Shown here: one piece after another, positions 1-6,892 of the stretch | Layout: each line of letters starts with the position of its first letter | How positions within the stretch are numbered: position 1 is the stretch's first letter | DNA from: DASYAN01 sp034431765 | Lineage (GTDB): Bacteria > Chloroflexota > Ktedonobacteria > Ktedonobacterales > Ktedonobacteraceae | Direction of reading: 5' to 3' | Assembly (NCBI GenBank): GCA_034431765.1 | Contig: DAOUDD010000182.1 | Span: forward strand, 1 to 11,066 | Length of the DNA: 11,066 nucleotides | The notes under the pieces: model-generated | Seen by the model: only the letters and a program-made list of their open reading frames with translations | Told to the model about the DNA's origin: nothing | The model's database searches: none | Program-made: the position numbers and the translations under genes

Positions 1-7
1 TGTCGAA

Positions 8-35
8 TTGGAGCAATTTCACACCTATATATAAT
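8..35 (+). promoter_or_regulatory. Sigma-70-type promoter for the six-gene plus-strand cluster
   Basis: A perfect -10 box TATAAT lies at 30-35. A partial -35 box TTGGAG (three of six consensus bases) lies at 8-13, giving a 16-base spacer. Transcription would start at about 42, leaving a leader of about 30 bases before the sigma-like gene at 71. A GGGAG/AGGA purine-rich stretch at 56-65 supplies the ribosome binding site. The window begins just upstream, so further operators cannot be assessed. Confidence 0.5.
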
Positions 36-70
36 GAAGGTTTTAACAGGAAGCAGGGAGCAGGAAAACA

Positions 71-796
71 ATGAAAGCAACACCTGATGAATACGCTTTC
101 CATCAACGAATGCTAGCGTCGGATGAACAGGAGGTATTTGAAGAGCTAGCGTCGTCCCTGTATCATCGTTTAGTGTATGACGTATTTCAACGTATTGGGA
201 ATAGTAGCCCATCCTTCAATCCTCATATGGTTGAAGAGGCTGTAGGTCAGGCGCTCCTCGATTACAATGATGAACCCGAACGCTATGATCCTGAGCGTTC
301 AACGCTACGCTCCTATCTAGGAATGATGGCACACAGCCACTTTCGCGATGCGCGAAAAAAAGAGCAGCGGTACGCTGACCATCAGGTATCATTCTCCCTC
401 CTTTCAGCTCTTGAGATGGAACAGCAACTTGCCAGTAGCACAGAAGAGGTAGAGAATGCATTTGTTGTCAAGGAAAGTCTTGAACAGTTAAATGCAGCTT
501 TTACTGACCCCATCGAACGTCGTATTGTCAGTCTCATAGTGAATAGAGTCCGTTCGAGAGATCCATATGTACGTGTTCTCAATCTACAACATTTATCGGA
601 ACCTGAGCAACGTAAAGAGGTCAAGAGGGTGCGAGAGCGTCTCGTGAAGCGTATGCGCCGTCTATCGCTCCTACCTGAAGGTGACACACAACGTCACCGT
701 TTGTCGCCCAAAGGGGTCTCAGACAGTGTGAAGGAGCATAAGCATGAAGTAGAACGCAGAGAGCGGTCATTAGATTCTGGGAGAAACGATCTATGA
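71..796 (+). CDS. Sigma-70 family RNA polymerase sigma factor-like protein
   Basis: This 241-residue protein has the layout of a small sigma-70/ECF-like factor. Residues about 18-103 look like region 2: an acidic helix (EEAVGQALLDY), a YDPERSTLRSYL segment, then a basic FRDARKKEQR stretch as in the core- and -10-binding helices. After an acidic linker, residues about 134-198 look like region 4, ending in the basic helix VKRVRERLVKRMRRL; the region-4 turn is longer than usual and not a clean consensus. The last 40 residues are a charged, probably disordered tail. The start at 71 follows AGGA at good spacing. The stop overlaps the next start (ATGA), so the two are translationally coupled. Family assignment rests on pattern recognition. 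The role, directing polymerase to an unknown regulon that may include this operon, is inferred. Confidence 0.72.
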   Translation: MKATPDEYAFHQRMLASDEQEVFEELASSLYHRLVYDVFQRIGNSSPSFNPHMVEEAVGQALLDYNDEPERYDPERSTLRSYLGMMAHSHFRDARKKEQRYADHQVSFSLLSALEMEQQLASSTEEVENAFVVKESLEQLNAAFTDPIERRIVSLIVNRVRSRDPYVRVLNLQHLSEPEQRKEVKRVRERLVKRMRRLSLLPEGDTQRHRLSPKGVSDSVKEHKHEVERRERSLDSGRNDL

Positions 797-1161
797 ACGA
801 CTATACGCCGTCCCTTGCTCGCCTGGCAACACTGGCCCAGCATCGTCCCCGTCTTATCGCCAGCCTGTTAGCCATTTATAAAGAGCAGGAAGATATGAAC
901 GATGAGCAGATAGCTGCTCAACTGCGCTGTGATAGCGAAGCGCTTGTCCGTCTAGCACTCTGTCGGCGTCCTCGCTCATTACCACATTTCTGGAAAGATG
1001 TAGAACGTATTGCAACTCATGTTCACGCCGACCCATTTCAGCTTGCTAATCTTCTTCGCATTGCTGAAGCCGTCGAACAGATGCAGCAGCAGCAAGGAGA
1101 AAGTTTTCTTCTAGCAGCGCGCGACCGCGATGAACTGCTGGAGAGTGAACAAGAGGATTAG
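793..1161 (+). CDS. Small HTH-like protein between sigma factor and ImmA/IrrE peptidase
   Basis: A 122-residue, mostly helical soluble protein with no signal peptide or membrane segment. Residues about 35-60 (MNDEQIAAQLRCDSEALVRLAL) read like a helix-turn-helix: an acidic first helix, a short turn, and a second helix leading to a conserved-looking CRRPR. Residues 64-95 form another helical unit with DPFQLANLLRIAEA, and the tail is glutamine-rich and acidic. It overlaps the upstream sigma-like gene by four bases and ends seven bases before the ImmA/IrrE start, so all three should be made together. By analogy with ImmR/ImmA and DdrO/IrrE pairs it may be the regulator or anti-sigma target cut by the downstream peptidase. 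That role is inference from position only. I do not recognise a named family. Confidence 0.65.
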   Translation: MNDYTPSLARLATLAQHRPRLIASLLAIYKEQEDMNDEQIAAQLRCDSEALVRLALCRRPRSLPHFWKDVERIATHVHADPFQLANLLRIAEAVEQMQQQQGESFLLAARDRDELLESEQED

Positions 1162-1168
1162 CTTTCCT

Positions 1169-1918
1169 ATGCATGACGATTACCTGATAGAAAACACAGC
1201 ACAACGTCTCTGGGAGCAGATAGGCATAGCTCCCAGCTATCCTTGTGCGATTGAACAGTACTTCATCCGTGCTCTACCACTAGCCATCAGACCTTTTCCT
1301 GATCTTGATATTGAGCGTGTCCGTGCGTGGACACGCAAGAGTGGACAAGCGTTTTCGTATCATGGCAAGAATCGTGCGCTTTGTGGCTGTCTTCTTCCGG
1401 GAAAGCCTGTCAGTACCATTTTTATTGACGCAAACGATTCGCTCGAAGAACAGCGTATGACAATTGCTCATGAGGGGGCACACTTTCTTCTTGATTATAA
1501 AATGCCATATGACGAGGCACTTGAGGTACTCGGCCCATCTATTCAAGATGTGCTTGATGGCAAACGAGAGCCAACGCTTAGAGAACGCCTGAGCGGTGTG
1601 TTAGGCCAGGTGCGTGTGCATCCCGTTCCTCATCTTATGGAACGCCCGCAGAAGGGAGTTCCCGTCTCTGCTATTCTCGATGCTGAAGACCGTGCTGACC
1701 TCCTGGCCCTCGAACTTCTTGCACCTGCTGAACGCCTTGCAAACAAAATGCACAGCCCGTCCGCGCCAGTTGGTTTTCGTCTGCGTCTTGCATATCTCCA
1801 GCAGTGTCTCCAGAGTGAATATGGACTTCCGAGCAGTATTGCAGCATTCTATGCAGAGTATCTTCTCCAGCAATGGGGTGAGCCGACCGTTCATGATTGG
1901 CTCCTTGGTAGAGATTAG
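1169..1918 (+). CDS. ImmA/IrrE family zinc metallopeptidase
   Basis: A 249-residue protein with the ImmA/IrrE (DUF955-type) signature. The zinc motif is HEGAH (His101, Glu102 catalytic, His105), followed by FLLDY. A second block, EDRADLLALELLAP at residues 173-186, matches the family's E-x-x-A-x-x-F-A-x-E-L-L-x-P segment and supplies the likely third ligand, Glu173. Members cleave transcriptional repressors in response to DNA damage or mobile-element signals (ImmA on ImmR, IrrE on DdrO). No DNA-binding domain is fused, so the target is probably separate, most simply the small protein just upstream. I chose ATG 1169 over the longer frame from 1130 because the longer one runs back through the upstream gene, while 1169 sits seven bases after its stop with AGAGG at 1152-1156. 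The inter-motif region (residues 112-170) is longer than in minimal ImmA proteins. Confidence 0.88.
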   Translation: MHDDYLIENTAQRLWEQIGIAPSYPCAIEQYFIRALPLAIRPFPDLDIERVRAWTRKSGQAFSYHGKNRALCGCLLPGKPVSTIFIDANDSLEEQRMTIAHEGAHFLLDYKMPYDEALEVLGPSIQDVLDGKREPTLRERLSGVLGQVRVHPVPHLMERPQKGVPVSAILDAEDRADLLALELLAPAERLANKMHSPSAPVGFRLRLAYLQQCLQSEYGLPSSIAAFYAEYLLQQWGEPTVHDWLLGRD

Positions 1919-1925
1919 AAACATT

Positions 1926-1949
1926 TTTCGCATTGTACGAAATTTTTTT
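1926..1949 (+). promoter_or_regulatory. Short inverted repeat with T-run between ImmA/IrrE and NurA-like genes
   Basis: TTTCG (1926-1930) and CGAAA (1938-1942) form a five-base inverted repeat around a seven-base loop and are followed by seven T residues (1943-1949). Only two pairs are G-C, so as a terminator it would be weak and leaky. It could equally be an operator. It lies in the 83-base gap between the peptidase stop and the next start. Confidence 0.25.
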
Positions 1950-2001
1950 AGGCGTAGCACCATTTCAGCATTTGGGCATAGCTCTGTCAGGAGATGTGTA
2001 T

Positions 2002-3243
2002 ATGTCAGCAGACGAAAGTGAGGAAAGCTTCGGTTCTCCTGAGCAGAATGACGACTTTCGTATGAACGGCACCGAGTTTCAGGCTGCGTATGGCGAAAAC
2101 CTGGAGGACATCTTAGATCTGGACACCTGGCCTCTTGGAGAGGCTGTGGCAGATGTCTATGTCCGTTTGCAGAATGAGGTCAAAAGTGCTCTTGGTCAGG
2201 AGCATCGCATACACAGACGAATTCGCGAAGACCTGTACCCGGTAGTCTTCGATTTACCCAATGCACCTCAGAATGCAGGCTGCTATCAGGCAACACCAGA
2301 ACAAGTGGCACGTCTCTACACGGGACAACTTTTCAACGGAGCAGTTGAAGCATGCGATGGTATCTCTCTAACACATGACTCGCTTCCCCTTGCGGTAACT
2401 CAATTAGGGGTTGTTTTGACTTCCTACAATGGCAATCAGGGCACGTGGGTCCAACAACTGTATCGACGCGATCTTCGTATGAGCGGGCCAGATCCAATCG
2501 AAGAGATCATGAACCTGCTCTATCAGCGACAACTACGCAATGACGCAACGATGCAAGGGCAACGTGACAGACTTACGAGTCTAGCCCGGCATGGCATTTT
2601 GTACTATGCTGAACGTGCCATTCTGCTTCACAAATCTCAGGCACAATGGCGTATGGGCCACGGCGTGCCTATCCCACAGGAACTGCTCGCAGGCGGCGGC
2701 CTTGTCGTACGAACAGGCGAAGGTGACAATATCATACACGATAGACCGCTGCTCCGCCATGGCCTACAGGTCTTACGTGCATTACTCCTCGATAATCAAC
2801 GCTGGGTGTTTGTCTCTGAAGAACTGAAAGACCGTGTGTTACTGACCTTTGCAGAGGCGCTCCATCCACTGGAGTATGCGATTGTTGGTACATTGCGACC
2901 AGTGCTCAGGCGCATTATCACGAGCACTCTGCCGCGCAGAATGACACTTCAGAACGAGTTACTCCAGTTTGTGGAAGATGCCAGCGAGCAAATTGTAGTG
3001 GGAGTATATCGTGCATCACGTTTTGCTCCACCTTGCATTTTTTATGCACATCGTGATACTGCTCATCAAGCGGCATTGCTTGCACTTGCAGATAGCACGC
3101 TACAAGAGCATCGAGGTTTTCCCATGTTGCTCGATCTGGCAAAGATGGTCTGTAAGAACACGCTGGGACCTGAAGCATTTCATGCAACAATCCAGCAGGC
3201 CTATTTTGACAACGGTATGCCTTATCGGAGAAGTAATTCCTGA
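2002..3243 (+). CDS. NurA-like nuclease, putative partner of HerA ATPase
   Basis: A 413-residue protein directly upstream of a HerA-type ATPase. In HerA-NurA pairs the NurA subunit is a metal-dependent 5'-3' nuclease docked on the hexameric translocase, and three patches here fit that fold. Residues 116-142 read EACDG followed by an alternating hydrophobic strand (AVTQLGVVLTSY), as in the NurA 'DG' acidic motif I. A central block at residues 255-308 is rich in hydrophobic strands and helices. The C-terminus has GFPMLLDLA (residues 372-380), which resembles the NurA closing motif with its conserved proline and helix. The match is remote: the 'DGS' serine is Ile and the usual terminal His/Asp pattern is not clear. 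I chose ATG 2002 because AGGAG (1990-1994) precedes it by seven bases; an in-frame start at 1933 lacks such a site. Gene order is the strongest support. Confidence 0.55.
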   Translation: MSADESEESFGSPEQNDDFRMNGTEFQAAYGENLEDILDLDTWPLGEAVADVYVRLQNEVKSALGQEHRIHRRIREDLYPVVFDLPNAPQNAGCYQATPEQVARLYTGQLFNGAVEACDGISLTHDSLPLAVTQLGVVLTSYNGNQGTWVQQLYRRDLRMSGPDPIEEIMNLLYQRQLRNDATMQGQRDRLTSLARHGILYYAERAILLHKSQAQWRMGHGVPIPQELLAGGGLVVRTGEGDNIIHDRPLLRHGLQVLRALLLDNQRWVFVSEELKDRVLLTFAEALHPLEYAIVGTLRPVLRRIITSTLPRRMTLQNELLQFVEDASEQIVVGVYRASRFAPPCIFYAHRDTAHQAALLALADSTLQEHRGFPMLLDLAKMVCKNTLGPEAFHATIQQAYFDNGMPYRRSNS

Positions 3244-3261
3244 CTACTTCTCGAAAACCTG

Positions 3262-3298
3262 AGCGCGAAGCGCTAGCCGCGTGAGTGGCTTTGGTTTT
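3262..3298 (+). terminator. Tandem hairpins with T-rich tail between NurA-like and HerA genes (attenuator candidate)
   Basis: Two stems lie back to back in the 94-base gap. The first is AGCGC/GCGCT (3262-3266 and 3270-3274) around GAA. The second is AGCCGC/GTGGCT (3275-3280 and 3285-3290, one G-U pair) closed by GTGA, a GNRA-type tetraloop, and followed by TTGGTTTT. The second has the form of a moderate intrinsic terminator. Because HerA follows with a strong ribosome site and no clear promoter of its own, partial termination that lowers ATPase relative to upstream genes is a reasonable reading. Confidence 0.45.
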
Positions 3299-3337
3299 CG
3301 CATAAGATCTATTCTCACACAAAAGGAGTCTACGAAC

Positions 3338-5215
3338 ATGCAGGATCATAGGGCAAGGCATCACAAAGAGGGCGACAACGAAGAGACATTCTCTTTTGCT
3401 ATTCCAGAAGATGTCTTTGAGCGGCTTGAGCAGGACATTAAGCAGGCCGGGGAATGGCAACTCCCTGATGACTATAGTGGTGCAATAGGCCGTACAATGT
3501 TCGATCTGCCCAATAGCGAAGACTCCACCGTTACAGTCCTCTTGTCCAATGAGCAGATTGCTCACGCCCCTTCACAAGCACTATTACATATAGTGAGCGT
3601 GAAAGACCAGCGGACGTATTTAGGAATCGTTGTCAAAGGACCTTTTGCTGAACCTGACGGACTGCGTGGCGACGCTCCAATGATGGTCACTACTACTGTG
3701 CGAGGCGGCATCTTCATTCCCAGCTATCACGGACGTGTACAGGTGGAACTGCTCGGTGAGGTGTTGCCGGGAGGAGCACTGGTGCCACCGCGACTGCGCC
3801 CGCTTCCCAATAGCCCTGTTTTCGTGTTGGATAGCGCTGATACTGTCAAGAAACTCCATTTAGAAGGTGATATCACGCTCGGAGTACCAGTTGGGTATGA
3901 AAATATCACCGCCGCCATTCCCTCTGATAAAAAATCTGTCCTGCCACGGCACCTTTGTATTCTTGGCACAACGGGTGCAGGGAAGTCAACGACTGTCTCC
4001 GGGCTAATGAGCCATTTCCAACAGGCGGGAATGGCAACGGTGGTGATCGATACTGAGGGCGAGTATACAGAAATCTATCGCCAGACCGATGATCCAACAA
4101 TGCTTTCTGCTTTAGAGAAACGAGGCCAGCATCCACATGGCATTGAACAGGTCCGCGTCTATCATTTAGTAGGTCGAGAGACAACATGTCCTGATCAGGA
4201 ATATGTTACCCCTTTCTCGCTCTGTTTCTCTCAGCTTTCACCCTACCTTGTGACGGAAATTTTGGGACTCAATGAAGCACAGCAACAGCGCTATCAGAAA
4301 GCATATGAAATTACAAAACGCCTGTTGTGGAAATTGAAGGTCTTTCCTCAAACAGATGCTGAGAAACAACAAGTGCTTGAACTGGATGAGATGGAAACCG
4401 GCTACCCACGCATGAAGATTGAACACGTGTATGATGTTGTTAGCTTATGTGCCGACACGGTTTCATCACGTGAGAAAGAGGGAGATTCATACCGACGCTT
4501 CTATAGCCTAGATTTCCAGAGAGCACCAGAAGAGACAAAACAGGCCGTCGAGCGAGAAAAGCGAGATCTGCCTACAGATGTGCGGAGCTGGCGTGTTGTC
4601 ATGGGACGATTAGCACAATTAATACGCATGAAGATATTTGATGATCAGGGAGCAGCAGCTTTTTCCTATCAGGAACTCACAAAACCAGGTAGTGTCAGTA
4701 TTGTCGATTTGAGCGACACAGACTCGCCGCTGATCAATAACCTGGTTATTGCAGAACTACTACGTGGCCTTCAGGAAGCTCAGAACGAGAATTATAAAGT
4801 GGCCCAGCAAGGAGAACTCCAAGAGCTACAGCAGCGCACCATGGTAATTATCGAGGAGGCTCACGAGTTTTTGTCAACGGAGCGTATCAAACAAATGCCA
4901 ATCCTCTTTCAGCAGGTGGCACGCATTGCACGACGGGGACGCAAACGCTGGCTTGGACTCGCATTTGTCACACAGCTACCGCAGCACCTCCCTGAAGAAG
5001 TGCTTGGCCTGATTAACAACTACATTTTGCATAAGATCAGCGATGCAAACGTCATCAACCGGCTGAAGCATTCTCTGGGTATTGTTGATCACTCGCTCTG
5101 GCTTCGCTTGCCAAATCTTGCAGCAGGGCAAGCGCTCATCTCCATGAGCAGTTTTGCACGTCCCTTACTTGTCAATATAGATCCAACGCCATGTAAGTTG
5201 CGAATGATTGAGTAA
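3338..5215 (+). CDS. herA: HerA-like hexameric DNA-translocating ATPase/helicase
   Basis: A 625-residue member of the FtsK/HerA P-loop superfamily (DUF87/HerA type). Residues about 60-165 form a beta-rich N-terminal region consistent with the HAS-barrel found in HerA. The ATPase core follows: Walker A GTTGAGKST (residues 210-218), the VVIDTEGEY strand (235-243), Walker B MVIIEEAHEF (502-511) with paired glutamates, and ARRGRKRWLGLAFVTQLPQ (531-549), which carries the arginine-finger and sensor region typical of HerA. The insertion between Walker A and B (about 245-460) is long and charged. HerA forms hexamers that pump duplex DNA for a nuclease such as NurA in end resection, or for other effectors in defence systems. 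ATG 3338 is preferred because AAAGGAG (3322-3328) lies nine bases before it; an upstream in-frame ATG at 3281 starts inside the hairpin region. The NurA-like gene upstream supports pairing. Confidence 0.9.
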   Translation: MQDHRARHHKEGDNEETFSFAIPEDVFERLEQDIKQAGEWQLPDDYSGAIGRTMFDLPNSEDSTVTVLLSNEQIAHAPSQALLHIVSVKDQRTYLGIVVKGPFAEPDGLRGDAPMMVTTTVRGGIFIPSYHGRVQVELLGEVLPGGALVPPRLRPLPNSPVFVLDSADTVKKLHLEGDITLGVPVGYENITAAIPSDKKSVLPRHLCILGTTGAGKSTTVSGLMSHFQQAGMATVVIDTEGEYTEIYRQTDDPTMLSALEKRGQHPHGIEQVRVYHLVGRETTCPDQEYVTPFSLCFSQLSPYLVTEILGLNEAQQQRYQKAYEITKRLLWKLKVFPQTDAEKQQVLELDEMETGYPRMKIEHVYDVVSLCADTVSSREKEGDSYRRFYSLDFQRAPEETKQAVEREKRDLPTDVRSWRVVMGRLAQLIRMKIFDDQGAAAFSYQELTKPGSVSIVDLSDTDSPLINNLVIAELLRGLQEAQNENYKVAQQGELQELQQRTMVIIEEAHEFLSTERIKQMPILFQQVARIARRGRKRWLGLAFVTQLPQHLPEEVLGLINNYILHKISDANVINRLKHSLGIVDHSLWLRLPNLAAGQALISMSSFARPLLVNIDPTPCKLRMIE

Positions 5216-5401
5216 GATAGGCATTCAGTTCAGCGTTTGGTCGAGCTGCCTTGCTCTAGTTCACTTATAGCTATGCTCATCTCTACCAGACAAGCACAGT
5301 TGCTTTTGAACACGTTGCTACTGGCGTTCCTCAATAGATGTCGTTTTGCTGGAAAGCGGACAAAGTGACCTCATGCCAACAAGGAAAGGGTAACAACGCT
5401 T

Positions 5402-6469
5402 ATGAACTATGAGTGCAAGCTTGAACGGCTGAGACAACTAGATCGAGGGACGACTGATCAGTATACTACTGACCTTGGCAAGAATATCGGTCGGACGAGA
5501 AATGCATGGTCACAGCGTATAGCCTCACAACCAGTGCCTGAGGGGTTCTATGAGTATGAGACAAAGACAGCTCCAACATCTGTAGACATTGGCATTGTCA
5601 TTGCACTCAAAGAGGAGTTCAATGTATTATACGAGCAAATTGCATCACAGTGTGCTGCAATACGTGATCAGGAGACAGGAAATTATGTGTATCAGTTTAA
5701 TCACGTAGGGCCAGATGACGAGGCGAGTTATCGTTGTATAGTGACATTTGTTGGACAGATGGGTTCCCTCAAGGCCGGCTTGATGACACAGAAACTCCTC
5801 CATGACTGGAAACCCAGGACACTTGTGATGTTAGGAATCGCAGCGGCCCTCGATAGCGAGGTCAAGCCAGGAGATGTTGTTATTGCTAGCCAGGTCGATG
5901 CGTATCTAGAGAATGCGAAAGCTGTTCGTGCGCCAGGGAAACAGCGTTTTGCTCTTCAACCTGCTGGTGAAGTCTACCGGGCCAGTAGTCCGCTGCTACG
6001 CGCTGCACAGAATTTTGAGTTTGCGCAAAAGCACCGCTATCATACCTGGCAAAAGTCCAGTGCTCAACAATTGCGACGCCTACTAGGATCAGCGAAACGC
6101 GAAGATTTACTGAGCGAGAACTTTCTTCGTGGGTCTGCCAGGATACATATTGGACACGTAGCATCAGGTTCAACGGTGAGTGCTTCACATGCATTTAGAG
6201 ATTGGCTCAAGATGCGTGATCGAAAATACCTGGCATTAGAGATGGAGGCAGCAGGATTTCTGGCAGCGGCGTATGAACAAGGCCAGATGTTGCAAACACT
6301 CATTCTGCGTGCCATCTCTGATTTTGGAGACGAGCGTAAATCAGAACTAGATAAGATCAAAACGCAGGACACAATAGAAGATGGTGCCTTGCGTCGTTAC
6401 GGACTCTTCAACGCCATTCAATTGCTCTGGAGTTTTCTCGATGCTGGCCTTTTACCTCATGCTCTTTAG
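5402..6469 (+). CDS. Nucleoside phosphorylase-superfamily protein (PNP/MTAN fold), possible effector
   Basis: A 355-residue protein whose core from residue 61 has the purine nucleoside phosphorylase/MTA-SAH nucleosidase fold. The core opens with VDIGIVIALKEEF (61-73), where MTAN has its first strand. LVMLGIAAAL (141-150) matches the base-site loop, LALEMEAAGFLAAA (277-290) carries the ribose-contacting M-E pair, and RAISDFGD (303-310) contains the catalytic aspartate, Asp307. Known members cleave or phosphorolyse the N-glycosidic bond of nucleosides; the substrate here cannot be read from sequence. It is longer than housekeeping MTAN (about 230 residues), with a 60-residue N-terminal extension and insertions near 205-245. 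PNP-fold domains are also known as predicted effectors in bacterial conflict systems, and its place after HerA favours that over salvage. AAGGAAAGG (5381-5389) precedes the start. A 186-base gap separates it from HerA without a clear promoter. Confidence 0.85.
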   Translation: MNYECKLERLRQLDRGTTDQYTTDLGKNIGRTRNAWSQRIASQPVPEGFYEYETKTAPTSVDIGIVIALKEEFNVLYEQIASQCAAIRDQETGNYVYQFNHVGPDDEASYRCIVTFVGQMGSLKAGLMTQKLLHDWKPRTLVMLGIAAALDSEVKPGDVVIASQVDAYLENAKAVRAPGKQRFALQPAGEVYRASSPLLRAAQNFEFAQKHRYHTWQKSSAQQLRRLLGSAKREDLLSENFLRGSARIHIGHVASGSTVSASHAFRDWLKMRDRKYLALEMEAAGFLAAAYEQGQMLQTLILRAISDFGDERKSELDKIKTQDTIEDGALRRYGLFNAIQLLWSFLDAGLLPHAL

Positions 6470-6892
6470 TGATAAGGAAGGAGCATAACTGTATAAGAGC
6501 TTATTGTTAGCTTCTATGAACGTACAGCTTCTTATTCTTTTGGAGTGCTGCCTCAAATGTCGTTCTCAAATACTCTGAGCATACAGACATCCGAAGACAA
6601 AAAAACACAGAACCTTTTTGCCAGACATTGGAAGATGTTTGGAAAGTTCCCCGGATACGCCCATACATCCATTGCCACATCGAAATACACTCCAAGTTTC
6701 CTTTTTACTGTAACTTTTGGCATTCGATCCGCTTCTCAAGCTCGTAGTTCGTTCCCAAAAGTTATAGACAAGAAAGGCTGTAACTTTTGGGAGAGGGAAG
6801 CGCGTCGGAGAGAAACTTTGCTCTCTCATGAGCGTCAATTTCGCATGGAGAGCGTAAAAGATACGCATGATCCTGATAGGGAGAAACAAGCG
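6470..6892. other. Gene-free gap between the plus-strand cluster and the HNH gene
   Basis: I recognise no gene in this 423-base stretch. Open frames exist on both strands but their translations are low-complexity or cysteine- and phenylalanine-rich, have no ribosome site and resemble no family I know. The one structured element is a three-copy CTGTAACTTTTGG-type repeat at 6708-6793, described separately. The stretch also has to hold the 3' ends of the two converging transcripts, but no classic terminator with a T-run is visible. Confidence 0.5.
6708..6793. repeat. Three-copy repeat including a 14-16 bp hairpin
   Basis: CTGTAACTTTTGG occurs at 6708-6720 and again, identical, at 6778-6790, exactly 70 bases apart. 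A third copy in the opposite orientation, CCCAAAAGTTATAG, lies at 6754-6767. It pairs with the second direct copy (6778-6791), giving a 14-base stem with one G-U around the ten-base loop ACAAGAAAGG; with flanking bases the stem reaches 16 pairs. No T-run follows on either strand, so it is not an obvious terminator. It could be a remnant of mobile-element ends, a small palindromic repeat or a binding-site cluster. Confidence 0.55.

Noticed and set aside
1614..2021. Plus-strand frame of 135 codons overlapping the ImmA/IrrE gene end
   Set aside because: It overlaps the zinc peptidase in another frame, has no ribosome site and its translation has no protein-family character.
2918..3565. Minus-strand frame of 215 codons across the NurA-like/HerA junction
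   Set aside because: It is antisense to two well-supported genes, and its composition is a frame shadow rich in Cys and Arg.
5216..5401. Possible separate promoter for the PNP-fold gene
   Set aside because: Boxes such as TTGCTC and TATGCT occur, but the spacing (15) and matches are poor; read-through from HerA is equally likely.
6566..6889. Minus-strand frame of 107 codons directly after the HNH stop
   Set aside because: The translation is Cys/Phe-rich without family resemblance and crosses the inverted repeat; no supporting start signal.
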